This document shows, one piece after another, positions 1 through 7,884 of a stretch of DNA of 64,000 nt. Each line of letters starts with the position of its first letter. The stretch's first letter is position 1. A program made the translations under genes and the position numbers. The notes beneath the pieces were generated by a model. The model was not told the DNA's origin. It saw only the letters and a list, made by a program, of their open reading frames with translations, and made no database searches. The stretch is from CAZSHG01 sp964459995 (lineage in GTDB: Bacteria > UBP14 > UBA6098), in the NCBI GenBank assembly GCA_964459995.1, contig CAYWOR010000002.1, positions 1 to 64,000 on the forward strand, written 5' to 3'.

Positions 1-2
1 AG

Positions 3-149
3 GTGCCCACCGGCAGTGGTGCCAAAGAGGCCGCGAAATGGGACGGCAGAGACGACACAGGCACCCCCATACGCCCGGGAATCTACATCTACACCATCCG
101 CGCCGAAGGTAGAATCAAATGCGAAGGGACAATAACCCTTGCGAGATAA
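3..149 (+). CDS. C-terminal end of a secreted protein with FlgD/CHU_C-like sorting domain (partial)
   Basis: The gene enters from outside the window, and only its last 48 codons (reading from base 3) are visible before TAA at 147-149. The peptide contains WDGRDDTG, then PGIYIYTIRAEG, and ends TITLAR. This is the last strands of a FlgD-like Ig domain of the kind that closes secreted proteins in FCB-type bacteria. The last 35 residues closely match the end of the 1967-residue Ig-repeat protein at 51184-57087 (WNGRDDRG, PPGIYLWVVRIDG, SVTLAR), so the missing part may also be a large repeat protein. Inference: exported, cell-surface or extracellular. The next gene begins 26 bases downstream. Confidence 0.75.
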   Translation: MPTGSGAKEAAKWDGRDDTGTPIRPGIYIYTIRAEGRIKCEGTITLAR

Positions 150-174
150 CGATTGAGGAGGTATAATAATAAAA

Positions 175-636
175 ATGAAATACTACTCGAAAATAGGCAC
201 TCGACGCAGAGCGTCCGAAAGAGCGTTCCTACGCGGAGCGTTGGAACGAGGCCAAAACGTCATAGCAGGTGGTGGCCAAAACGAAATCTATGGAACATTT
301 TCCGCTATACTTGGTGGATACGATAATACCGTTTCAGCTAACTTTTCCCAAGCCTTCGGCCGCTCAGTATCTGTCAATGACGATTACATTACGGCGTTCT
401 ACGATGATAGCTACCCTGGCAAAGTCGGAATTAACGAACCAGATCCGGACGAAGCGCTACACGTAGTCGGAACAGTAAAGATAGAAGATATTCTAAAACT
501 TGAAACAAGGGGTACCGCACCTGCTGGTTTGGGAACCGGAGACCGTGGAACAATATATTACCACTACGACGTAGGTCCTCCCTTAGTAAATATGCTTTAC
601 GTTTGGGATGGTTCTGACTGGCAACCATTATGGTAA
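175..636 (+). CDS. Short protein with trimeric-autotransporter-head-like repeats, 5' end disturbed by a palindromic element
   Basis: 153 residues from ATG 175. Residues about 30-65 (AGGGQNEIYGTFSAILGGYDNTVSANFSQAFG) resemble the short glycine-rich turns of YadA-like head or tail-fibre beta-rolls. Next comes a segment of the VGINEPDPDEALHVVG type, widespread in tail-fibre-like surface proteins, then a C-terminal region ending WDGSDWQPLW. There is no signal peptide. Residues about 10-25 (RRRASERAFLRGALERG) are encoded by the double-hairpin repeat at 203-248, so the first 25 residues look like translated repeat DNA rather than original protein. The gene is probably truncated at its 5' end, or starts further downstream. 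It lies between two secreted-protein genes. Function unknown. Confidence 0.5.
   Translation: MKYYSKIGTRRRASERAFLRGALERGQNVIAGGGQNEIYGTFSAILGGYDNTVSANFSQAFGRSVSVNDDYITAFYDDSYPGKVGINEPDPDEALHVVGTVKIEDILKLETRGTAPAGLGTGDRGTIYYHYDVGPPLVNMLYVWDGSDWQPLW
203..248. repeat. REP-like double-hairpin palindromic element inside a reading frame
   Basis: Two adjacent inverted repeats. The first is GACGC-aga-GCGTC (203-215). The second is CGTTCC-t-ACGC-gga-GCGT-t-GGAACG (224-248). The layout and sequence resemble REP/MITE-like palindromes of the 'ACGCGGAGCGT' type found scattered in other bacteria (from memory, not searched). The element lies in frame at the start of the 175-636 ORF and adds an arginine-rich peptide to it. 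Confidence 0.7.
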
Positions 637-649
637 TGGGTAGAATAAC

Positions 650-2161
650 ATGGAAAATGCAAAAATACCTCGTTTCCTAATTGCTATTTCTATGCTTATC
701 ATCTCCTGTTCAATCTATGCAGGCTGGGAAAGAACCTACGGCTGGATATATAATGAGGGAATACCCACATTAAAAATTGATAACCGTAAAGATTATATAA
801 TGGCTGGGGCTCAAAGACTAAGCGACTTTGGGAGAAGCAATTTCTTCATTACAAAAGCCGACCAATATGGGGATTCGCTTTGGGCAAAAACCTATGTAGA
901 TACAACATCTAGTAGTTCGGCATATTGTATTGAACTTACCGATAATGGTTACATTGTTGGTGGTATCAGAAGCATAAGCCACGATTACTATCCCTATCTC
1001 GTAAGAACAAATCTAAATGGTGATACACTCTGGACAAAGACCTATGAACTTGAAGCCGAAGGTGGATTTGTTTTATCGAGAATGCACAATGGTAATAGAG
1101 AATATACCACTTTGTGGCACTGGGATGATGTTTTTATAATCAAATCGGACTCTTTGGGTGACACTATCTGGACAAGCGTTGTAGGTGATATGGTAGGTGA
1201 TATGGGCGGAGCAACATACGCCATGACGTATGCTCATGATGGTGGATACATAATTACAGGTTGGATCAATAGCACTGACCCTGATCTATATATTGTTAAG
1301 GTGGATAGTATCGGAGAAACTCTCTGGGAAGAAAGCTATGGAACCGTGGGCACAAATAGAGGGTGGTTTATCGATACCACTTTCGATGGCAACTACATCA
1401 TCACGGGACAAACCAGCCTTTATTATAGCACCCTCTTCGACGTCTATCTCCTTAAAATCAACGACGACGGGGACACCCTATGGACTCGGAAATATGGCGG
1501 GGATCACAGCGATGTCGGTCGTTGCGTTCGGCCTACCACCGACGGCGGCTATATCATCACCGGATGGACATATTCCTACGGGGTCGGCACACCGGATTCG
1601 TCTAATGTCTATCTCATCAAAACGGATTCGCTGGGTAATCTGGAATGGGAACGCACGTTCGGCGGCACAGGCGAGGACAAAGGCTACTCCGTCGCCCAAA
1701 CGGAGGACGGCGGCTACGTTATCGCCGGGGTCTATGACCAGGGGCCGCACACCGACGTCTATCTCATTAAAACCGATTCCCTCGGCTACACGCAAATCGA
1801 AGAGACATATTCGACGAGGCCAAAGGAACTCTCGCTGGAAGTCTATCCGAACCCCTTCAACTCATCTGTCACGATAAGCCTCGACTTCGGAAGCGAATCG
1901 CGAAGCGTTGAGCAAATTGGAAGCGGCACTGCCGCCGCACTAATGGGCGCTGAAATCGAGATATTCGATGTAACCGGGCGAATCGTGGCTGTCATTCCCG
2001 TAGGGGACGGGTCTCCCGTCCCGTCGGCGAGCGGGCGAGGTGACCTCGCCCCTACGAAGACAATCTGGCAACCGGATGAAAACATCGGTTCCGGCGTCTA
2101 TCTCATCCGGGTGAAGTTAGCTTCGCAAACCCTTTCCAAACGGGTGGTCTATCTCAAATAA
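650..2161 (+). CDS. Secreted repeat (propeller-like) protein with PNPFN-type C-terminal sorting domain
   Basis: 503 residues with an N-terminal signal peptide (hydrophobic FLIAISMLIISCSIYA). The body is about seven repeats of roughly 50-55 residues, each with a DGGYIITG-like strand, a D(V/I)YLIKTDSLG strand and a TLWTRKYGG-like strand, as in beta-propeller proteins with a 'delta-60'-like repeat. From about residue 395 there is a C-terminal sorting domain (VYPNPFNSSVTISLDF ... IFDVTGRIV ... GVYLIRVKLASQTLSKRVVYLK). That domain is interrupted by residues about 452-468, encoded by a palindromic element at 1999-2056. A second compositionally odd insert (GSESRSVEQIGSGTAAALMG) sits after the first strand. 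Base composition changes from AT-rich before about 1430 to GC-rich after it. Inference: exported, possibly through a type IX-like route. Confidence 0.75.
   Translation: MENAKIPRFLIAISMLIISCSIYAGWERTYGWIYNEGIPTLKIDNRKDYIMAGAQRLSDFGRSNFFITKADQYGDSLWAKTYVDTTSSSSAYCIELTDNGYIVGGIRSISHDYYPYLVRTNLNGDTLWTKTYELEAEGGFVLSRMHNGNREYTTLWHWDDVFIIKSDSLGDTIWTSVVGDMVGDMGGATYAMTYAHDGGYIITGWINSTDPDLYIVKVDSIGETLWEESYGTVGTNRGWFIDTTFDGNYIITGQTSLYYSTLFDVYLLKINDDGDTLWTRKYGGDHSDVGRCVRPTTDGGYIITGWTYSYGVGTPDSSNVYLIKTDSLGNLEWERTFGGTGEDKGYSVAQTEDGGYVIAGVYDQGPHTDVYLIKTDSLGYTQIEETYSTRPKELSLEVYPNPFNSSVTISLDFGSESRSVEQIGSGTAAALMGAEIEIFDVTGRIVAVIPVGDGSPVPSASGRGDLAPTKTIWQPDENIGSGVYLIRVKLASQTLSKRVVYLK
1999..2056. repeat. Clover-like palindromic element inserted in frame in a sorting domain
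   Basis: Outer arms CGTAGGGG (1999-2006) and CCCCTACG (2049-2056) enclose two perfect hairpins: GACGGG-tct-CCCGTC (2006-2020) and GGGCGAGGT-g-ACCTCGCCC (2033-2051). The arms overlap the hairpins, so alternative foldings exist. The element stays in frame and encodes the Gly/Ser/Pro-rich VGDGSPVPSASGRGDLAPT between two strands of the C-terminal domain, a loop that can tolerate an insertion. Confidence 0.8.
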
Positions 2162-2183
2162 AACTTCAAATTAAGGAGCTAAT

Positions 2184-2678
2184 ATGAAATACGTAACTTT
2201 AATTCTAATTGTCCTCGCGTTGGCGGGCGTGTCATTTGCGCAGGAGAAGGGCGGGAGCGCCGAGGCCGAGGTGATCTACACCGTGCGGTCGTCGGTAGGC
2301 CTGCCGGTAGCGGGTTCCGCCGAGGACGCCTCGAACAAAATGACCGTCCTTGCGCCATCAACCCAAACATCGGCCTCGACAGCCAAACGCCAACCCGACC
2401 CCGAAAGACCGCTGGCCTTCGGTATCAATTCGGTGTCGCCCAATCCATTCAACCCGGTATGCGAAATCGAGTTCGAGGTTGGAGAGGAGACGGCGGTCGA
2501 GCTGGATATTTACGACATCTCCGGGCGGCTGGTGTCCCGCCTTATCGACAATGAGGAAATGCCCGCCGGAGTATATCGAATATCATGGGACGGCGCGGAA
2601 AACCCCTCGGGAACCTATCTCGCGCGATTCACCGCGTCGGGCAAAACGGATGTGCGACGGCTGGTATATCTCAAATAA
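2184..2678 (+). CDS. Small secreted protein consisting mainly of a C-terminal sorting domain
   Basis: 164 residues, preceded by a good ribosome site (AAGGAG, 2173-2178). A signal peptide (MKYVTLILIVLALAGVSFA) is followed by about 55 low-complexity residues. A complete PNPFN-type domain then fills residues 80-164 (SVSPNPFNPVCEIEFEV, DIYDISGRLV, GVYRISWDG, GTYLARFTASG, RRLVYLK). There is no other recognisable domain, so this is either a short passenger or the remnant of a larger secreted protein whose middle was lost. The start is 23 bases after the previous stop, and the DNA is GC-rich like the 3' half of the upstream gene. Confidence 0.7.
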   Translation: MKYVTLILIVLALAGVSFAQEKGGSAEAEVIYTVRSSVGLPVAGSAEDASNKMTVLAPSTQTSASTAKRQPDPERPLAFGINSVSPNPFNPVCEIEFEVGEETAVELDIYDISGRLVSRLIDNEEMPAGVYRISWDGAENPSGTYLARFTASGKTDVRRLVYLK

Positions 2679-2684
2679 TGCAGA

Positions 2685-3040
2685 ATTTAGAATGTCCATT
2701 TGCTGTCATCTCGGTCTTAAAATCTCGATCTAATAGGCTCGGCGTCTCGCCGTGCACCACGAATATCGAGCGAGACGCCCGACCTATTAATGAATAATGT
2801 AGAATGTCCAATGTCCATTTGCTGTCATCTCGGTCTTTAAAATCTCAATCTAATAGGCTCGGCGTCTCGCCGTGCACCACGAATATCGAGCGAGACGCCC
2901 GACCTATTAATGAATAATGTAGAATGTCCAATGTCCATTTGCTGTCATCTCGGTCTTTAAAATCTCAATCTAATAGGCTCGGCGTCTCGCCGTGCACCAC
3001 GAACATCGAGCGAGACGCCCGACCTATTAATGAATGTTTC
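2685..3040. repeat. Three tandem copies of a 120-bp unit, each carrying a 20-bp-arm palindrome
   Basis: The copies register at 2731, 2851 and 2971, exactly 120 bases apart. Copies 2 and 3 are nearly identical; copy 1 differs by a one-base gap and a few substitutions. Each carries TAATAGG.TCGGCGTCTCGC and, about 20 bases later, its imperfect inverted partner GCGAGACGCCCGACCTATTA. A direct 'aatgtcca' motif is repeated between copies. The unit holds no gene, although short frames run through it. It resembles a MITE/REP-type element amplified in tandem after the sorting-domain gene. Confidence 0.85.
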
Positions 3041-3063
3041 GTTCTTATACATAGATTTAATTC

Positions 3064-3210
3064 ATGCAATCCCCCTTCGTTCCGGGGGACAATATGACCC
3101 TCTTCGTGGGAATCGCCTCTCCACCTGCCTACCATCCATGCTACCCGCCGGAGGCCGAGTTCGAATACCGCATCGCCCTGAAACTCCGATGGGGAGTCTA
3201 TCTGCCGTAG
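3064..3210 (+). pseudogene. Possible remnant of a protein C-terminus (48 codons)
   Basis: A short frame from ATG 3064 to TAG 3208 encodes MQSPFVPGDNMTLFVGI ... YRIALKLRWGVYLP. The terminal alternating hydrophobic strand looks like the end of a beta-barrel or secreted protein. A stop lies immediately upstream, no ribosome site is evident, and an intrinsic terminator follows at 3246. This fits a leftover 3' end of a decayed gene, but a chance frame is equally possible. Confidence 0.25.
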
Positions 3211-3245
3211 AGGTTGGTTGACGTTTGTCCTTAGACTTTACTTTC

Positions 3246-3273
3246 GGGCGGTTTCTTGAGAGCCGCCCTTTTT
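3246..3273 (+). terminator. Intrinsic terminator
   Basis: GGGCGG (3246-3251) and CCGCCC (3263-3268) form a short GC stem followed by TTTTT. It closes the secreted-protein/repeat region before the lipoprotein gene's own promoter at 3371. Confidence 0.7.
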
Positions 3274-3370
3274 CGTGATTCGATTTCCCTCACTAAGCGC
3301 AGTTATTGCGATGTAATCTTTTTTAAGACGCACGACCTCCGAAACAATTTCCGCGTTCTATTTTCTTTGC

Positions 3371-3398
3371 TTGACAAAATGAATAATTCGCTTAATTT
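3371..3398 (+). promoter_or_regulatory. Sigma-70-like promoter for the zinc-motif lipoprotein
   Basis: TTGACA (3371-3376), a 16-base spacer, then TAATTT (3393-3398). The leader of about 135 bases to the ATG at 3539 contains a GGATAC-accc-GTATCC hairpin (3413-3428). The rest of 3274-3538 holds nothing else I recognise. Confidence 0.5.
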
Positions 3399-3538
3399 TC
3401 ATTTAAAGATGAGGATACACCCGTATCCATCACCCCAACCCGCCAAAAACGGCGTGGAAGGATGTGAATTCAACGACATGAGGCGATAAAACGAGAATAA
3501 TCTTTTTGTATCGCTAAGGCAACGAAAAGGATCGGCAA

Positions 3539-4072
3539 ATGAGAATTACAGCAATCGCGCTTGCTATTATCTTGCATGTATTCCTATTTGGATGTGCGAA
3601 AATATGCCCAAAATGCGAAGGAATTGGTGAGATTTCTGGTACATGTCCAATATGTAATGGGACTGGAGAGGTTAAAGCTAAATGCCCAGATTGCGAAGGT
3701 AAAGGATATATCGAGCATAGCTGTGATAATTGCGTCGGAGAAGGTGATATCAAATGCACATATTCGAAAATGTATCGTTGCGGTATAATTAATGACTATA
3801 CTTATAAAACCGAATGCCGGGGTGGGAGACTAATAGTAACAGGTAGTGGTGAAAATTGTGTTTCAGCTACCCAATATAAAAACGCAAAATGCCCTGAATG
3901 CGGAGGAGACGGGATTGTTACCTGTAATAAATGCTGGGGCCGAGGCATATACCACGAAGAATGTCCGCGTTGTCATGGAAAAGGTGAAGCATTTATTGAA
4001 TGCTCTAATTGTAGTGGAACTTGCAAGGTACAAGAAAAATGTCCTGAATGCAAGGGAAAAGGAAAAATATAG
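3539..4072 (+). CDS. Lipoprotein with nine DnaJ-type CxxCxGxG zinc motifs
   Basis: 177 residues. A lipoprotein signal (LHVFLFGC, lipid-anchored Cys19) is followed by nearly continuous CxxCxGxG-type motifs: CPKCEGIG, CPICNGTG, CPDCEGKG, CDNCVGEG, then a roughly 45-residue linker containing two further cysteines, then CPECGGDG, CNKCWGRG, CPRCHGKG, CSNCSGTC and CPECKGKG. DnaJ/Hsp40 has four such motifs in a cytoplasmic zinc-binding domain; here there are nine and no J domain, on a protein predicted to be membrane-anchored outside the cytoplasm. The eighth motif lacks the final Gly pattern. Codon use is AT-rich compared with the genes around it. Plausible roles are zinc binding or interaction with unfolded/exported protein; none is shown. 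Confidence 0.75.
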   Translation: MRITAIALAIILHVFLFGCAKICPKCEGIGEISGTCPICNGTGEVKAKCPDCEGKGYIEHSCDNCVGEGDIKCTYSKMYRCGIINDYTYKTECRGGRLIVTGSGENCVSATQYKNAKCPECGGDGIVTCNKCWGRGIYHEECPRCHGKGEAFIECSNCSGTCKVQEKCPECKGKGKI

Positions 4073-4248
4073 TAACAGATAGACTTTCCTCCTAGGCCTT
4101 GATAGGATTAATCCGGAGTGTCGCATGTGCTTCTACCACATCGCATATCTCCTGCTCTGTAATGGGGAAAAAACCTCTCAGAATTTTGATTTTCAACAAC
4201 TAATCGTCCTGCACGGCCTATTTTGCAGTCTCCACGATGTCTTTATCT

Positions 4249-4422
4249 GCGCATACGGTATTATTATTCGCGGGCACGGTGTTAATCTTAGCGGGCATGG
4301 TGTTATTTTCTGCGGGCACCGTGTTATTCTTTGCGCATACGATGCTATTCTTAGCGGCCACCGTATTATTTTTTGCGCGCACGATGCTTTTTGAAGCACG
4401 CACGGTGTTATTTGTTGCGCAT
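4249..4422. repeat. 21-bp minisatellite, eight units plus a partial one
   Basis: Units start at 4249, 4270, 4291, 4312, 4333, 4354, 4375 and 4396, with consensus GCGggCACggTgtTatTctTt, ending in a partial GCGCAT. Units diverge from each other at 3-8 positions. Because 21 is a multiple of 3 and the unit has no stops, frames stay open: plus strand A-G-T-V-L-F-F heptads (4237-4440) and minus strand A-K-N-N-T-V-P heptads (4218-4403). Neither frame has a clear ribosome site. The rest of 4073-4749 is AT-rich, with degenerate relatives of the unit to about 4560 and no supported gene. Confidence 0.85.
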
Positions 4423-4698
4423 CAAAATAGCATGAATTAGCAAAGAAATAATATTTATGCGCATCTATTATGTAAATTTACGCATTTTTACGATAATATG
4501 CTCGAATTTTCGCAATATTTGCACATGTTGCGGTATAATTTGTTCGTGAATTGGGTCAATCGAATGGCGAAGGCGGAATTCGGCATTGCGAAGAGTTTTA
4601 TCCTGACGCGTAACTATCGGAGTCAGCATCAATTTGCTCCAGCTCGTCGCATAACTCAATACTGTGGATTAATGGAAGCAACGAAATACCATGAAATA

Positions 4699-4727
4699 AG
4701 GGCGGAATTATCTCAAATCCCGCCCCT
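4699..4727. terminator. Bidirectional-looking terminator at the end of the efflux operon
   Basis: AAGGGCGG and the complementary CCGCCCCTT surround an AT-rich loop, with TTTT on the plus side and TTATTT on the minus side. It lies about 20 bases past the RND transporter stop (4750), so it probably ends the minus-strand operon. Confidence 0.55.
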
Positions 4728-4749
4728 TTTCGTTTGTATATCGAGCGTT

Positions 4750-7700
4750 CTATATATCCGCGCGAACGCCGGTTTTGCAGTCTTTGCCGTCGGTAACGCC
4801 GTTGGCTTCGTCCTCGCCGTGAAGCGCGCGCACGAAACGTCGTTGGGTCGCCAGAGAGAGCCTATTCGCGGCCTTGTAGAAAATCGGGACATAGAACAAT
4901 GTGAGGATAGTCGCAGTGAAAAGGCCGCCTATCACGGTCAGCGCCATTGGCGAGCTCATCTCCGAGCCGGAGCCGGTCGCGATGGCCATCGGGAACATGC
5001 CTATCATCGTGGTCAGCGCGGTTATCAGCACCGGACGGATTCTGTCCGTGCCGGACTGGATGATGGCGTCCTCCTCGCAAAGCCCCTCTCCGCGAAGCTT
5101 GTTCGTGTGGTCAACCAGCACGATGCCGTTGTTCACCACGATTCCCGCAAGAATAATCGCCCCGACGAAGGAAACAACCGACAGCGTCGCGCCGGTGATT
5201 AGGAAGATCCACATCACCCCCAAAGCCGCCAGCGGAAGGGTTATCATGATAACCATCGGCTGAACGAGCGACTCGAACAGCGACGCCATGATGGCGTAAA
5301 CGAGGATGATTGCCAGAATCATCGCCAGAACGAGGTCTTTGAAGGCGTCCTGCATCTGTTCCTGCTCGCCGGAGATTTCGTAATCGTAGCCGGGCCCGAA
5401 ACGCGATGTTACGGGCTGAATCGCCTTTTCGATGTCCGCAACGAGGCTTCCGACGTCGCGCCCTTGACGGTTAGCATAGACATGCACCACGCGGGTTTGC
5501 TGTTCATGCTGAATCTGCACCGGGCCGAGCATCTCGACGAAATCCGCTACCTCTTTGAGGGGGATTTTTTCGCCCATTGGTGTCGAGATAGGCAGGTTCT
5601 CGATGTCTTTGAGGGTGAGCCTTTCCGATTCGCGAAGCCTGACGCGCATATCGATTTCCTCCCCCGAACGCTCGCGAAGCTGGCTTACGACGGTGCCGAG
5701 GGTGAGGGTGCGAATCTGCGACGCTACCATAGCCACGGGGAGACCGAGGCGGGAGGCTTTTTCTTTATTGATGCGGATTTCGATTTCCGGTTTACCCTGC
5801 TCGAGGCTGGAGCGGACATCTTTCGCACCCCGAACTTCTTTGACCAATTCGGCGATTTCAAGCGAGTATTGGCGCATGAGCGCGATATCCTCGCCGAAGA
5901 TTTTGATGTCGATATCGCCGTTGGAACTTCCGCTCATGCCCATTTCGGACATCTGAATCGTCAATCCGTCGTAATCGGGGAATGTCGCACGGATTTTCTC
6001 GCTGTATTCGCCGCTTGTGATATCGCGCTTTTTTTCGAGAGCGATCATGTAGAAAGCCTCGTTAGAGCCTTCGGGGCCGAAACCGCCGCCCATCATCTCG
6101 CTTTGGCCTACAATCGTCATCACGTGGTCGGTCTCGGGGAGAGTGAAAAGCAAATCCTCCATCTCTTTGGCGAAGCGGTCGGTCTCATCCACTCTGGTTC
6201 CCACGGGGAGTTTTATGGTCATCATTATCATATCGTCGTTGGCTTTCGGGAAGAACTCCGTGCCCACCAGCGGAACAGTCGCCGCGGTGAGGACAATCGC
6301 GATAACGAGAAAGATAACCATTTTCACCGGATGAGTAACCGCCCATGTCAGTGCGCTTTTATACACGCCTCTGATTTTGTCGAATATAGGCGATTTTTTG
6401 CGCTGTTTGTCCTTGCGGAAAATGATCGAGGAGATCATCGGCACGATGGTTATCGAGACAAGGAGACTGCATAGAAGCGCAAAGGTGATTGTCAATGCAA
6501 GACCCCGCGTCAACTGCCCTGCGAGACCGGATGAAAAGACCATCGGCATAAAAACGGCGATAGTGGTAAGTGTGCTGGCTGTAATCGCCATTCCAACCTG
6601 ACTCGCACCTAGTTTCGAGGCTTCGATACGGGTTTTGCCCTTTTCGATGAAGCGATATATGTTCTCGATAACGACAACCGCGTTATCGACCAACATCCCA
6701 ACCCCGAGCGCCATACCTCCGAGTGTCATAATGTTCAATGTAAATCCGGCAAGGCGAAGCGGAATAAATGTCGCCACAACCGAAAGGGGAATCGCCATCG
6801 CGATTGCAAAGGTCGGGCGCCAGTTGCGAAGGAAAAGCCAAATCATCACAACCGCCAGCAACCCGCCGATAACAGCGTTCGAGCCGGTTTGAGTGCCGAC
6901 ATCGGTTATCCAATCCTCCATGTCGAGGCCGTAGTCGTATTCGATATTGTCCGGCAGAGTAGGCCAAAGCTCTTTCAAAGCCTTTTTTACACGCCTTCCG
7001 ACCGAGACAGTGTTCGCGTTCGACTGTTTGAACACGACCATCCCAACCGCCGGCTTTGTATTCGCGCGGACAGCTGAACGATTCTCGGCAATGCCCATCT
7101 GAACATCCGCGACATCGCGAAGATAAATCGGTTCTCCATAACTCGATGCCCCGATGACAATATTGCCAATCTCCTCGACCGATTTGAACTCGCCAACGGT
7201 CCGAAGAAGAAATTCTTTGTGCCCCTCTTCGATGTAGCCCGCTGGCATATTCAAATTTTGTGCGGCAAGGGACATGGCAATGTTATCCGAAGTGATGCCC
7301 AACTCTCGCATACGCAAGCCGTTGAGCATAATCTGCACTTCGCGCTCTTCGCCGCCGAAAACGAGAACGCTTGCGACTCCATCGACACGTTTGAGCTTCT
7401 CCGCAACCTGCTCTTCGACAAGCTTCTTAAGCTCTCGCGTGTCTTCCATACCATAAATGGGCACTGTCATAACAGGCATTGCGGTAATATCGAATTTCGA
7501 CACATTCGGCCTGTTTATGCCCTCGGGAAGGAACGCCATGCCGGCATCCAAGGCCTCGCGGACATCCTGCGCGGCGAAATCGACATTTGTGCCCCACTCG
7601 AATTCGAGCATTAATATTGAGATGCCTTCGCGGGAGACCGAGGTGATTTTTTTGAGATTATTCACGGTTCCAACAAACCGTTCGAGTGGTTCGGTCAGGT

Positions 7701-7884
7701 TCTTTTCAACTTCCTGACTTCCCGCGCCGCTGTAAATGGTAGTTACGGTAACCATCGGATATTCGATATCGGGGAAAAGGTCGAGCCCCAGTCCCCAGAC
7801 AGCCCAGATTCCCATCACGACGAGAATCAGCGCGAACATCCCAATTGTAACGCGCCTATCGACCGAAAATTCGGGTATCGTCAC
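4750..7884 (-). CDS. RND (AcrB/HAE1-family) inner-membrane efflux transporter
   Basis: 1044 residues, normal for the family. The N-terminal TM helix (MFALILVVMGIWAVWG) leads into a porter loop starting DLFPDIEYPMVTV. TM4 carries GGMALGVGMLVDNAVVVIEN (D about 399), where AcrB has Asp-Asp and this protein has Asp-Asn, a common variant in other RND clades. A second large periplasmic loop and a mirror-image second half follow (LASLFESLVQPMVIMITLPLA, GIVVNNGIVLVDHTNKLR). It uses the proton gradient to expel drugs, lipophilic compounds or lipids. The start ATG overlaps the adaptor stop (ATGA), so translation is coupled in the order TetR-TolC-adaptor-RND. Substrate cannot be told from sequence. Confidence 0.95.
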   Translation of the reverse strand: MTIPEFSVDRRVTIGMFALILVVMGIWAVWGLGLDLFPDIEYPMVTVTTIYSGAGSQEVEKNLTEPLERFVGTVNNLKKITSVSREGISILMLEFEWGTNVDFAAQDVREALDAGMAFLPEGINRPNVSKFDITAMPVMTVPIYGMEDTRELKKLVEEQVAEKLKRVDGVASVLVFGGEEREVQIMLNGLRMRELGITSDNIAMSLAAQNLNMPAGYIEEGHKEFLLRTVGEFKSVEEIGNIVIGASSYGEPIYLRDVADVQMGIAENRSAVRANTKPAVGMVVFKQSNANTVSVGRRVKKALKELWPTLPDNIEYDYGLDMEDWITDVGTQTGSNAVIGGLLAVVMIWLFLRNWRPTFAIAMAIPLSVVATFIPLRLAGFTLNIMTLGGMALGVGMLVDNAVVVIENIYRFIEKGKTRIEASKLGASQVGMAITASTLTTIAVFMPMVFSSGLAGQLTRGLALTITFALLCSLLVSITIVPMISSIIFRKDKQRKKSPIFDKIRGVYKSALTWAVTHPVKMVIFLVIAIVLTAATVPLVGTEFFPKANDDMIMMTIKLPVGTRVDETDRFAKEMEDLLFTLPETDHVMTIVGQSEMMGGGFGPEGSNEAFYMIALEKKRDITSGEYSEKIRATFPDYDGLTIQMSEMGMSGSSNGDIDIKIFGEDIALMRQYSLEIAELVKEVRGAKDVRSSLEQGKPEIEIRINKEKASRLGLPVAMVASQIRTLTLGTVVSQLRERSGEEIDMRVRLRESERLTLKDIENLPISTPMGEKIPLKEVADFVEMLGPVQIQHEQQTRVVHVYANRQGRDVGSLVADIEKAIQPVTSRFGPGYDYEISGEQEQMQDAFKDLVLAMILAIILVYAIMASLFESLVQPMVIMITLPLAALGVMWIFLITGATLSVVSFVGAIILAGIVVNNGIVLVDHTNKLRGEGLCEEDAIIQSGTDRIRPVLITALTTMIGMFPMAIATGSGSEMSSPMALTVIGGLFTATILTLFYVPIFYKAANRLSLATQRRFVRALHGEDEANGVTDGKDCKTGVRADI

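Noticed and set aside
3030..3221. 63-codon frame
   Set aside because: Begins inside the palindromic repeat array and lacks a ribosome site; another frame (3064-3210) looks slightly more protein-like but is also doubtful.
4249..4422. CRISPR array
   Set aside because: 21-bp units are directly adjacent with no unique spacers, and there are no cas genes.
4498..5202. Plus-strand frame of 234 codons
   Set aside because: Most of it is antisense to the 3' end of the RND transporter; basic, repetitive composition; no ribosome site.
5464..6474. Plus-strand frame of 336 codons
   Set aside because: Shadow of the RND transporter, which is certain on the opposite strand.
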